A stretch of 64,000 nucleotides of DNA from Curtobacterium sp. MCLR17_036. GTDB taxonomy: Bacteria; Actinomycetota; Actinomycetes; Actinomycetales; Microbacteriaceae. Shown piece by piece: positions 48,948-57,166 of the stretch. Each line of letters begins with the position of its first letter. Within the stretch, counting starts at the first letter, position 1. Both the position numbers and the translations under genes were made by a program. The stretch lies in NCBI RefSeq assembly GCF_003234445.2, contig NZ_CP126269.1:806001-870000 (forward strand), read 5' to 3'. The notes below the pieces were generated by a model. That model was not told where the DNA came from and searched no databases. It saw only the letters and a program-made list of their open reading frames with translations.

Positions 48948-50684
48948 ATGGCAGGGCGAGCACCACGACCGGACGTCCTGCCGATCGCGATCGGGGCAGT
49001 CGTGGCCGCGTTGGTCGCCGTCGGCGTGGTCGGCGGCGTGACCACGTCGGCCGCCGTCGCCGGTCCACCGGTGTGGCTCCCGCAGCGCGCCGACACCGCG
49101 GCACCGCCCGTCGCCGAGGCCTTCGTCGCCCCGAACGACGTCGAGCACGACGCCGCCGGTCGACTCGTCGTGGCGGACCTCGCAGCGAACGGAGTGCTCC
49201 GCCGCGGTGCGGACGGCACGTGGGAGACCATCGCACCCTTCGGCACCGAAGCCCGCGCCATGTGGAACCCGTCGGCCGTCCAGGCGCTGCCCGACGGCCG
49301 CTTCGTCGTCGCCGAGGCCGGGCGCCGCACGGTCGCCGTCCTCGACGCCGGCGCGATCAGCCGGATCCCGGCCCCGCCCACACGGCGAGCGGTCTCCGAA
49401 CTGGCGGTCGTCGGCTCGACGGTGTGGGCGGCTGCCCCGGGCAGCGGCGCCCTCTGGACCGCCGACGTCCGCACCGGGGACTGGAGCGCCGTCGACGGGC
49501 CGTGGACCGACCCGGGCGGTGTCGCCGTGACCCCGGACGGCGGCGCGCTCGTCGTGAGCGACGCCCAGGCCGACGACGTCTGGCGCGTCGACCGTGCCGG
49601 CGGCGTCCCGACGTCCCTCGGCTTCCCGCAGACCGCGCCGGTCCGGTTGCTCGGCGTCGCCGTGGGGGACGACGGCTCGGTCTTCGTCGTCGACAACACC
49701 GGTGGCCGGGTGTGGGCGCTCGAAGGATCCGACTGGTCGGTGGCGCTCGACGCGGCACCGGACGGCTCGTCGCTGGCGAACCCGACCGCGGTCTCCGTGC
49801 ACGCGGGGACCGAGATGGCCATCGCGGACTACAACCGGCGCCGGGTGGTCACGGCGACCCGCGAGGGGGCGGTCGCGCCCACGCCGGTGCCGGTGCCGAG
49901 CGCGTCCGACACGTCGGTGCCCACGGCTGCGCCGACCTCCCAGCCGGAGCCGGAGCCGACCACGGCGCCCACCACCGCACCGGCACCGGCACCGGATCCG
50001 ACGACGGCGCCGGAGCCCACGACGGCGCCGGAACCGACGACGGTACCGGAACCGGAACCGGAACCGGAACCGGAACCGGAACCGGAACCGGAACCGGAGC
50101 CGACGACGGCGCCGGAGCCGACGACGGCGCCGGAGCCGACGACGGCGCCGGAGCCGACGACGGCGCCGGAACCGACGACGGCGCCGGAACCGACGTCGGC
50201 GCCGGAACCGACCACCGACCCGGAACCGACGGCCGGACCGGGCCCCGACCAGGGACCCGCACCGACCACGGCGCCGGAGCCGACGACGGCGCCGGGACCG
50301 ACGACGGCGCCGGAGCCGACGACGGCGCCGGGACCGACGACGGCACCGGTCCCGCAGCCGACGACGGCGCCGACCACGCCCCCGGTGCCCGGGCCGACCA
50401 CGCTGCCGGAACCGACGGCGACGGCGACCGCGAGCGCACCGATCTCCCCCACCGCACCGACCGCACCGGCAGCCCCGTCGGCGACCCCGACACCGACCCC
50501 GACCCCGTTCGCGACGCCCCCGGACGCACCCACACCGGGCGGCCTCCTCGCGGCGACCGGAGCGTCGGTGGCCCTGCCGATCGTCGCGGCGCTCGTCGCC
50601 CTCGCGCTCGGCAGCGTGCTGCTGCTCCGAGCGAGCCGGACGAGCCGGACGAGCCGGACGAGGCGTACGAGCCGCACGAACTGA
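48948..50684 (+). CDS. Surface protein: beta-propeller, Pro/Thr/Glu repeats, LAATG wall-sorting signal
   Basis: A 578-residue exported protein. The signal/anchor segment is at about 11-38. Residues 55-325 look like an NHL/SMP-30-type propeller with repeated blades (VEHDAAGRLVVADLAANGVLR, VQALPDGRFVVAEAGRR, VAVTPDGGALVVSDAQADDVWR, VAVGDDGSVFVVDNTGGRVW). Residues 330-530 are a stalk of PEPTTA and PEPEPE repeats. The end has the layout of a sorting signal: GLLAATGASV, a 23-residue hydrophobic helix and a basic tail (RASRTSRTSRT). LAxTG is the type used by class E sortases of actinobacteria. No sortase gene is in the window. The stalk length should vary between strains because its DNA is an 18-base tandem repeat. 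Confidence 0.82.
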   Translation: MAGRAPRPDVLPIAIGAVVAALVAVGVVGGVTTSAAVAGPPVWLPQRADTAAPPVAEAFVAPNDVEHDAAGRLVVADLAANGVLRRGADGTWETIAPFGTEARAMWNPSAVQALPDGRFVVAEAGRRTVAVLDAGAISRIPAPPTRRAVSELAVVGSTVWAAAPGSGALWTADVRTGDWSAVDGPWTDPGGVAVTPDGGALVVSDAQADDVWRVDRAGGVPTSLGFPQTAPVRLLGVAVGDDGSVFVVDNTGGRVWALEGSDWSVALDAAPDGSSLANPTAVSVHAGTEMAIADYNRRRVVTATREGAVAPTPVPVPSASDTSVPTAAPTSQPEPEPTTAPTTAPAPAPDPTTAPEPTTAPEPTTVPEPEPEPEPEPEPEPEPEPTTAPEPTTAPEPTTAPEPTTAPEPTTAPEPTSAPEPTTDPEPTAGPGPDQGPAPTTAPEPTTAPGPTTAPEPTTAPGPTTAPVPQPTTAPTTPPVPGPTTLPEPTATATASAPISPTAPTAPAAPSATPTPTPTPFATPPDAPTPGGLLAATGASVALPIVAALVALALGSVLLLRASRTSRTSRTRRTSRTN

Positions 50685-50797
50685 GCGCAGCACGGCGACG
50701 GCGCGGGAGCGGCCGACCAACGGCCGACCCGCTGACCGGTGTTCGCCCGCTGCGCACACCGCGACCGCTGTCGGACCTCCCCGGTACCATGTCCTGA

Positions 50798-53700
50798 GTG
50801 ACGATCTCGGGCATCATCCCTGCGCTCTCGCGCGCCTCCGCGTTCGATCGCGTGCTCCGCGCCGCGCCTCGTGACGCCGACTTCTCGGTCGTCGACGGGT
50901 TGCGCGTCCCCCTGCTCGGCGCCCTGATCGCCGAGCGCACCGGTCCGCAGTGCGTCCTCGTGATCACCGCCACGGGGCGCGAGGCCGAGGCCGTCCGCGA
51001 CGCCCTCGCCGCCTACGTGCCCGACGCCGACGTCCTCGAGTTCCCGGCGTGGGAGACCCTGCCGCACGAGCGCCTCAGCCCGAGCGCGCAGACCGTGGGG
51101 ACGCGCATCGCGACGCTCCGCAGGCTCGCCGCGTGGTCCGACGCGAGCGCGGCCGACCGGCGCACCACGGTCGTCGTGGCGAGCGTCCGCGCGGCCCTCC
51201 AGCCGATCGCCGGCAACCTGACCTCGCTCGCCCCGGTCGTCCTCCGGACGGACTCGCGCGGCAACGACCTGGCCGCCATCGCGGCACAGCTCGTGGACAT
51301 GGCGTACGCGCGGGTCGACCTCGTCACCCGCCGCGGTGAGTTCGCGGTCCGCGGTGGCATCCTCGACGTCTTCCCGCCGACGGCCGACCACCCGGTGCGC
51401 GTCGACTTCTTCGGCGACGAGATCGAGGCCATCAAGGCGTTCTCCGTGGCCGACCAGCGCACGACCGAGGACGACCTCGGCTCGGTCGAGCTGACCGCGT
51501 CCCGCGAGCTCCTGCTCAGCGACGACGTCAAGCAGCGCGCCCGCGAGATGCTGCACGAGTTCCCGAACCTGTCGCAGATGCTCGCGAAGATCGCCGAGGG
51601 CATCCCGGTCGAGGGCATGGAGTCCCTCGCCCCCGCACTCGTGCAGGACCTGGTGCCGATGACCTCCTACCTGCCGGAGGACGCCACCATCGCGGTGTTC
51701 TCGCCCGAGCGGGTGAACGGTCGCGCGAACAGCCTGGCCGAGACGAACACCGAGTTCCTGCAGGCCGCGTGGACCGCCGCGGTCGCCGGCGCCCAGGCCC
51801 CGATCGACCTCGACGCGGGCAACTTCCTGACGGTGCAGCAGCTCAAGAACACCCGCGGGCAGCGCACCTGGTGGACCGTGTCGCCGTTCGACTCCGGGCT
51901 CGACGAGGGCGACCGCGACCGGGTCCTCACCGACGCCGAAGCCGCGGACGAGGCCGGCGAGTACATCCGCGTCCGGGCCGAGTCCGTGCCGAGCTTCGCG
52001 GGCAGCGCCGACGGTGCGGTCTCGCACGTCAAGGCGCTGACCGACGACGGGTGGGCGGTCGTGGTGACAGCGCAGGGCCAGGGCCTGGTCGAGCGGGCGG
52101 TGCAGGTCCTCGCCGACGCGGGGGTCGCCGCGCGTGCTGAAGCCGTGACGGCGCCGCCGGAGCCCGGCGTCGCCGTCGTGACGACCGCCGCGGTCGAGCA
52201 CGGGTTCGCCGTCCCGGACCCGCGCATCGTGGTGCTCAGCGAGGCCGAGTTCTACGGCCGCAGCGTCCAGCAGGGCGCCCGCACCGTCAAGAAGCTCGCG
52301 AGCCGGCGCAAGAACGTCGTCGACCCGCTGCAGCTCAAGCCGGGCGACGTCGTCGTGCACGCGACGCACGGCATCGGCAAGTTCGTCGAGCTCGTCAGCC
52401 GCGAGGTCAGTTCGGGCGGCCGCAACGCCGTGAAGACGCAGCGCGAGTACCTCGTGCTCGAGTACGCGCCGTCGAAGCGCAACTACCCGGGCGACAAGCT
52501 CTTCGTGCCGACCGACCAGCTCGACCAGCTGTCACGGTACGTCGGCGGCGAGTCCCCGACCCTGTCGAAGATGGGCGGCTCGGACTGGTCCGCCGCCAAG
52601 TCGAAGGCGCGCAAGGCGGTCCGCGACATCGCCGTCGACCTCGTCAAGCTGTACTCGGCGCGGATGGCGTCGAAGGGGCACGCGTTCGGCCCGGACACCC
52701 CGTGGCAGCGCGAGCTGGAAGAGGCGTTCCCGTTCGCCGAGACCGCCGACCAGCTCACGACGATCGACGAGATCAAGCGCGACATGGAGCGGCCGATCCC
52801 GATGGACCGCCTGCTGTCCGGCGACGTCGGCTACGGCAAGACCGAGGTCGCGATCCGTGCAGCGTTCAAGGCGGTGCAGGACGGCAAGCAGGTCGTCATG
52901 CTCGTGCCGACGACGCTGCTCGTCCGCCAGCACATGGAGACGTTCCAGGAGCGCTTCGCCGGGTTCCCCGTGCACCTGCGCGCGCTGAGCCGGTTCCAGA
53001 CCGAGAAGGAGTCGAAGGAGACCATCGCCGGCCTCGCCGACGGCACGGTCGACATCGTCATCGCGACCCACCGGATCCTGTCGCAGGGCATCACCTTCAA
53101 GGACGTCGGGCTCGTCATCATCGACGAGGAACAGCGGTTCGGCGTCGAGCACAAGGACCAGCTCAAGAAGTTCAAGACGAACGTCGACGTCCTGGCGATG
53201 TCGGCGACCCCGATCCCGCGCTCGCTCGAGATGGCGGTCACGGGCATCCGCGAGATGTCGACGCTCGCCACTCCGCCGGAGGACCGCCACCCGATCCTGA
53301 CCTTCGTCGGACCGCAGTCCGACCTGCAGGTGGCGGCGGCGATCCGCCGCGAGCTGCTGCGCGAGGGCCAGGTGTTCTACGTGCACAACCGCGTGAAGGA
53401 CATCCAGTCGGTCGCCGCGCACCTGGCCGAGATCGTGCCGGACGCCCGCATCGCCGTGGCGCACGGGCAGATGTCGGAGAGCACCCTCGAGCAGGTCATG
53501 GTCGACTTCTGGGAGCGCCGCTTCGACGTCCTCGTCTCGACGACGATCATCGAGACCGGCCTCGACATCGCGAACGCGAACACGCTCATCATCGACAAGG
53601 CGGACAAGTACGGCCTGTCCCAGCTCCACCAGCTGCGCGGTCGTGTCGGCCGTGGGCGGGAGCGCGGGTACGCGTACTTCCTCTACGACTCCGAGAAGCC

Positions 53701-54406
53701 GCTGTCCGAGACCGCGCAGGACCGCCTCGAGACCATCGCCGCGAACAACGAGCTCGGTGCGGGCATGCAGGTCGCCATGAAGGACCTCGAGATCCGCGGC
53801 GCCGGCAACCTGCTCGGCGGGGAGCAGTCCGGCCACATCGCGGGCGTCGGGTTCGACCTGTACCTGCGGATGATCGGCGAGGCGGTGTCGCAGTTCCGCG
53901 GCGACGTCGCCGAGGGGCAGACCGAGCTCCGGCTCGAGATCCCCGTCGACGCGCACATCCCCGAGGACTACGTCGAGTCCGAGCGGCTCCGGCTCGAGGC
54001 GTACCAGAAGCTCTCGGCGGCCTCGGCCCCGACGGCGCAGCCGGACGCGATCGACATGGTGCTCGACGAGCTCACCGACCGCTACGGGCAGCCGCCGCAG
54101 GCCGTGCAGACCCTGGTCGAGGTCTCCCGCCTCCGCCGGATGGCGCAGCAGGTCGGTCTGTCCGACGTCGTCGTGATGGGCTCAAACCTGCGGGTCGCCG
54201 GCAAGGAGCTCGCCGACTCGTCACAGGTGCGCCTCAAGCGCATGTTCCCGGGTGCGCGCTGGTTCCCGCAGCAGAACGCGACGAGCATCCCGATGCCGCG
54301 CCCGCACGACCAGGCACTGCCGGACGACGCCCTCATCCGGTGGGTGGAGAGCATCCTCACCGCCGTGTACGGGGCGACGACCCCGGCAGAGGCGCCGGCC
54401 GCGTAG
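50798..54406 (+). CDS. mfd: Transcription-repair coupling factor
   Basis: Removes stalled RNA polymerase at DNA lesions and recruits UvrA. It has 1202 residues, full length. The UvrB-homology part is at 1-330 (EFPAWETLPHERLSP, RRGEFAVRGGILDVFPP); the RNA-polymerase-interacting domain at about 505-570 begins LKPGDVVVHATHGIGKF; the RecG-like motor at about 640-1010 has GDVGYGKTEVAIRAAF (Walker A, near 676), DEEQRFGVEHK (near 776), SATPIPRSLEM and QLRGRVGRGRERGYAYF; the C-terminal TRCF domain follows. The GTG start at 50798 has TACCAT eight bases upstream and no Shine-Dalgarno, so a leaderless start is possible. A perfect 22-base hairpin follows. Confidence 0.98.
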   Translation: MTISGIIPALSRASAFDRVLRAAPRDADFSVVDGLRVPLLGALIAERTGPQCVLVITATGREAEAVRDALAAYVPDADVLEFPAWETLPHERLSPSAQTVGTRIATLRRLAAWSDASAADRRTTVVVASVRAALQPIAGNLTSLAPVVLRTDSRGNDLAAIAAQLVDMAYARVDLVTRRGEFAVRGGILDVFPPTADHPVRVDFFGDEIEAIKAFSVADQRTTEDDLGSVELTASRELLLSDDVKQRAREMLHEFPNLSQMLAKIAEGIPVEGMESLAPALVQDLVPMTSYLPEDATIAVFSPERVNGRANSLAETNTEFLQAAWTAAVAGAQAPIDLDAGNFLTVQQLKNTRGQRTWWTVSPFDSGLDEGDRDRVLTDAEAADEAGEYIRVRAESVPSFAGSADGAVSHVKALTDDGWAVVVTAQGQGLVERAVQVLADAGVAARAEAVTAPPEPGVAVVTTAAVEHGFAVPDPRIVVLSEAEFYGRSVQQGARTVKKLASRRKNVVDPLQLKPGDVVVHATHGIGKFVELVSREVSSGGRNAVKTQREYLVLEYAPSKRNYPGDKLFVPTDQLDQLSRYVGGESPTLSKMGGSDWSAAKSKARKAVRDIAVDLVKLYSARMASKGHAFGPDTPWQRELEEAFPFAETADQLTTIDEIKRDMERPIPMDRLLSGDVGYGKTEVAIRAAFKAVQDGKQVVMLVPTTLLVRQHMETFQERFAGFPVHLRALSRFQTEKESKETIAGLADGTVDIVIATHRILSQGITFKDVGLVIIDEEQRFGVEHKDQLKKFKTNVDVLAMSATPIPRSLEMAVTGIREMSTLATPPEDRHPILTFVGPQSDLQVAAAIRRELLREGQVFYVHNRVKDIQSVAAHLAEIVPDARIAVAHGQMSESTLEQVMVDFWERRFDVLVSTTIIETGLDIANANTLIIDKADKYGLSQLHQLRGRVGRGRERGYAYFLYDSEKPLSETAQDRLETIAANNELGAGMQVAMKDLEIRGAGNLLGGEQSGHIAGVGFDLYLRMIGEAVSQFRGDVAEGQTELRLEIPVDAHIPEDYVESERLRLEAYQKLSAASAPTAQPDAIDMVLDELTDRYGQPPQAVQTLVEVSRLRRMAQQVGLSDVVVMGSNLRVAGKELADSSQVRLKRMFPGARWFPQQNATSIPMPRPHDQALPDDALIRWVESILTAVYGATTPAEAPAA

Positions 54407-54418
54407 ACGCGAGCGGTC

Positions 54419-54466
54419 GACGGACGGGAGGCACGGTGCCAGCTGGCACCGTGCCTCCCGTCCGTC
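54419..54466 (+). terminator. Hairpin terminator, GACGGGAGGC family
   Basis: A perfect 22-base stem, 54419-54440 with 54445-54466, loop AGCT, 12 bases after the mfd stop; arms contain GACGGACGGGAGGCACGG. It also stands opposite the convergent nhaA and may serve both directions. Confidence 0.9.
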
Positions 54467-54530
54467 CGTGGCCACGTCCGCAGCGCGCACGCCGTCCGCG
54501 ACGGACCACGTGTCGGACGACGCGGACCGG

Positions 54531-55709
54531 CTACTCGGTCGCCTCGGCCTCGGACAGCTCCCGACGGCCGCGGTACGCCCGCGCCCGCAGCGTGACCACG
54601 ACCGCCGAAGCGACGATCGCGATCCCCGAACCGACGAGCACGGCCAGGACGCCCTCGTCGAGCACCTCCGGGTCGCGGGCGAAGGCGAGCTCGTTCATGA
54701 GCAGCGAGACCGTGAAGCCGATGCCGCCGAGCACGCCGACGGTGATGATCGAGAAGAACGACAGCGACGAGCGGCCGGGCGACCGGAAGATCCGCGTGGC
54801 GACCACGCCGAACAGCGTGATGCCGACCACCTTGCCGACCGGCAGGGCGAGGACGACCGCCCAGAACGTGGGGGAGAGCTCGCTGATGCCGACCGCGGGG
54901 ATGACGACCGCGGCCGAGGCGAAGGCGAACAGCGGCAGCACGATGGCGTTCGACCACGGCTCGACGTTCTCGTGCAGGGTGTGACCTGGGCGGCGGGGGA
55001 GCACGAGGCCGAGCGCGACGCCGGCGATCGTGGCGTGCACGCCGGAGTGGTACACGAGCCACCACGTGACGAGGCTCACCAGGACCATCGCCACGATGAT
55101 CAGCGTCTGCCCGCTCCGCCCCGGACGGAGCATGCGGCCGAGCAGCCAGAACGCCGCGAGCGCGACCACAGCACCCGCGAGGGCCAGGAAGTCGGTGTCG
55201 TGGGCGAACACGACGGCGATGATGACGATCGCGATGAGGTCGTCGAGCACGGCCAGCGCGAGCAGGAACACCCGGATGCCGGACGGCAGCCCGCGGCCGA
55301 ACATCGCCAGGACACCGAGCGCGAACGCGATGTCCGTCGCCGTGGGGATCGGCCAGCCGTGGGTGAACGGCGTGCCCGCGGTGACGAGCAGGAACACCCC
55401 CGCCGGCACGAGCACCCCGCCGACCGCCGCGATGGCGGGGACGATCGCGGTCTTGGGGTTCGACAGCTCGCCGTCGACGAGCTCCTGCTTGAGCTCGATG
55501 GCGACGAGCAGGAAGAACACCGCGAGCAGCCCGTCGCTGATCCAGTGCGCGATCGACAGGTCGAGGCCGAGCGCACCCAGCGGCAGGTGCGCGTCGAGCA
55601 GCCGTTCGAGGCCGGGACCGACGGGGGAGTTCGCCACCACCAGGCCGAGCACGGCGGCGGTGAGGAGCGCGACGGCGCTGAAGCGGGGGGAGCGGACGAG
55701 GGACGACAT
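54531..55709 (-). CDS. nhaA: Na+/H+ antiporter NhaA
   Basis: Electrogenic antiporter for pH and sodium homeostasis, 392 residues and about twelve membrane segments. The signature LALAVLDDLIAIVIIAVVF carries the two adjacent aspartates of the ion-binding site; ELKQELVDGELSNPKTAIVPAIAAVGGVLVPAG and GWPIPTATDIAFALGVLAMFG are strongly conserved NhaA segments. ATG 55709 has GGAG about nine bases upstream; the longer upstream frame would run into the mazG promoter. It stands between mfd and mazG, which are adjacent in many actinobacteria, so it is probably an insertion into that order. Confidence 0.95.
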   Translation of the reverse strand: MSSLVRSPRFSAVALLTAAVLGLVVANSPVGPGLERLLDAHLPLGALGLDLSIAHWISDGLLAVFFLLVAIELKQELVDGELSNPKTAIVPAIAAVGGVLVPAGVFLLVTAGTPFTHGWPIPTATDIAFALGVLAMFGRGLPSGIRVFLLALAVLDDLIAIVIIAVVFAHDTDFLALAGAVVALAAFWLLGRMLRPGRSGQTLIIVAMVLVSLVTWWLVYHSGVHATIAGVALGLVLPRRPGHTLHENVEPWSNAIVLPLFAFASAAVVIPAVGISELSPTFWAVVLALPVGKVVGITLFGVVATRIFRSPGRSSLSFFSIITVGVLGGIGFTVSLLMNELAFARDPEVLDEGVLAVLVGSGIAIVASAVVVTLRARAYRGRRELSEAEATE

Positions 55710-55800
55710 GGATCTCCGTCTCGAGGGGTCGGGTGAGTGTCCGTCGACCAGACTTCCCGACACACCAGCGACCAGCCTACGCGAGTGCGACGATGGCGGC

Positions 55801-56544
55801 ATGACCGCCGTACCGGACCTCGTCACCGTCGTCGACCGCCTGCTCGCCGAGGACGGAGGCTGCGTCTGGAACCGCGCGCAGACCCACGCGTCGCTCGCCC
55901 GCTACGCCGTCGAGGAGTCGTACGAACTCGTCGACGCGATCGACGACGGCGACCCCGAGGACGTCCGCGAGGAACTCGGCGACCTGCTGTACCAGGTGGT
56001 GCTCCACGCCGGCATCGCCGCCCGCGCCGGTGACTTCACCCTCGAGGACGTCGCCGCCGGCGTCCGCGACAAGATGACCCGACGACACCCGCACGTGTTC
56101 GGCGACGAGACGGCGGACACCGTCGACGAGGTCGTCCGCGTCTGGCGCGCGGCCAAGGCCGCCGAGAAGTCCGCGCGACGGAGCGCCTTCGACGGGGTGC
56201 CGCGGGCGATGCCGCCCCTCGAGCGGGCGGTGAAGCTGCTCGAACGGCTCGACGAGCGCGGTGACGCCGACGCCGTGGTCGCGTCGGTCACGTCGGTCGA
56301 CCCGGTTGCGCCGGTTGCGCCGGTCGCGCCGGTCGCGCCGGTTGCGCCGGTTGCGCCGCTCGGCCGGGAGGCCCGGGGCGCGTCGGCCTCGTCGGTCGCG
56401 TCGGACGCGGGTGCGGTCGACACCGCGTGGGGGAGTGCCGTGCTCGGACAGGTCGCGTCCGCGGTGCGGGACGGCATCGACCCGGTCGCCAGCCTGCGCT
56501 CGGCTGTGGCGGCGCTCGAGGAAGCGGGCCGCCGGGCGGAGTGA
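55801..56544 (+). CDS. mazG: MazG-family nucleoside triphosphate pyrophosphohydrolase
   Basis: Hydrolyses non-canonical or excess NTPs to NMP and PPi. GGCVWNRAQTHASLARYAVEESYELVDAID (about 19-48) is the start of the domain and gives the EExxE metal site; DVREELGDLLYQVVLHAGIAA supplies the ExxD half; RRHPHVFGDE is the conserved follow-on. The length is 247. Between the MazG domain and a short helical C-terminus lies a PVAPVAPVAP repeat (about 168-186) coded by nine-base units, as an extended linker. GACGAT lies six bases before the ATG. It normally lies next to mfd; here nhaA intervenes. Confidence 0.93.
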   Translation: MTAVPDLVTVVDRLLAEDGGCVWNRAQTHASLARYAVEESYELVDAIDDGDPEDVREELGDLLYQVVLHAGIAARAGDFTLEDVAAGVRDKMTRRHPHVFGDETADTVDEVVRVWRAAKAAEKSARRSAFDGVPRAMPPLERAVKLLERLDERGDADAVVASVTSVDPVAPVAPVAPVAPVAPVAPLGREARGASASSVASDAGAVDTAWGSAVLGQVASAVRDGIDPVASLRSAVAALEEAGRRAE

Positions 56545-56613
56545 GGCGCCGGGCGTCGGGTGCCGCGGAGCAGGGGCGCGGCGATGACGAGGCTCCGGGG
56601 GGACCGGGATGTC

Positions 56614-56860
56614 GGGCCGCCAGGCTGCTGGCTGCCGGGGAACCGAGGTGTCGGCGAGTGGGCCGCCGGGCTGCTGGCTGCCGAGGGACCGAGGTGTCGG
56701 CGGGTGGGCCGCCGGGCTGCCGGGGAACCGAGGTTTCGGTGAGTGGGCCGCCGTGCTACCGGGGGACCGAGGTGTCGGCGGGTGGGCCGCCGGGCTGTTG
56801 GCTGCCGGGGAACCGAGGTGTCGGCGAGTGGGTCGCCGGGCTGCCGGGGCGTCGGGCGTC
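56614..56860. repeat. Minisatellite of 46- and 39-base units
   Basis: Units starting GGGCCGCC begin at 56614, 56660, 56706, 56745 and 56784, with a partial unit at 56830. Lengths are 46, 46, 39, 39 and 46; the short ones lack seven bases of the CTGCTGGCTGCC segment. Each carries CCGAGGTGTCGG or a close variant. The gap 56545-57166 (622 bases) has no credible gene: frames through it have only repeat composition. Confidence 0.85.
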
Positions 56861-56933
56861 GGGTGCTGGGTGCCGGGTGCCGGGTGCCGAGATGCCCGGG
56901 CGAGGGGGACGCCCGAGTGTGGGGACGAGGAAC

Positions 56934-56968
56934 GGGCGCCCTCCCAACCCGAAAAAAGGAGGGCGCCC
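56934..56968 (+). terminator. Terminator-like hairpin downstream of mazG
   Basis: A perfect 11-base stem, GGGCGCCCTCC (56934-56944) with GGAGGGCGCCC (56958-56968), and a 13-base loop that contains AAAAAA. It ends transcription from mazG or from the reverse direction; no U-tract on the forward strand. Confidence 0.75.
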
Positions 56969-57166
56969 GTGAGCGGGCGGCCGCACCCCCAGGGAGAGGT
57001 GCCGCCTTGGAAACCCGCTCGAACCGCGGGGCACACTGCAGCACGATGCCCTCGCGATCGGTCCGGGGAGCGGATCAGGCACTCTCCGGACCGACGTTCT
57101 GGATGCAGAATACCAGTGGTTCGGTTTCGGCGTAAGCGCGGCGGTCCCGTCTGCCAGAATTGCCGC
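56969..57166 (+). other. Structured region upstream of hisS
   Basis: Two more hairpins: a bulged stem of GGCGGC and CACC with GGTGCCGCC within 56976-57006, and an 11-base stem with one G-U pair, 57060-57070 (GGTCCGGGGAG) with 57082-57092. Then comes an AT-richer stretch, and CAGAAT at 57155-57160, six bases before the hisS ATG. If hisS is leaderless these hairpins are outside its message; if a promoter lies near 56970 they form a leader. Confidence 0.45.

Noticed and set aside
56976..57010. T-box-like GAGAGGTGCCGCC upstream of hisS
   Set aside because: The T-box core and a specifier stem with a histidine codon are not recognisable; the match is partial and within an ordinary stem.
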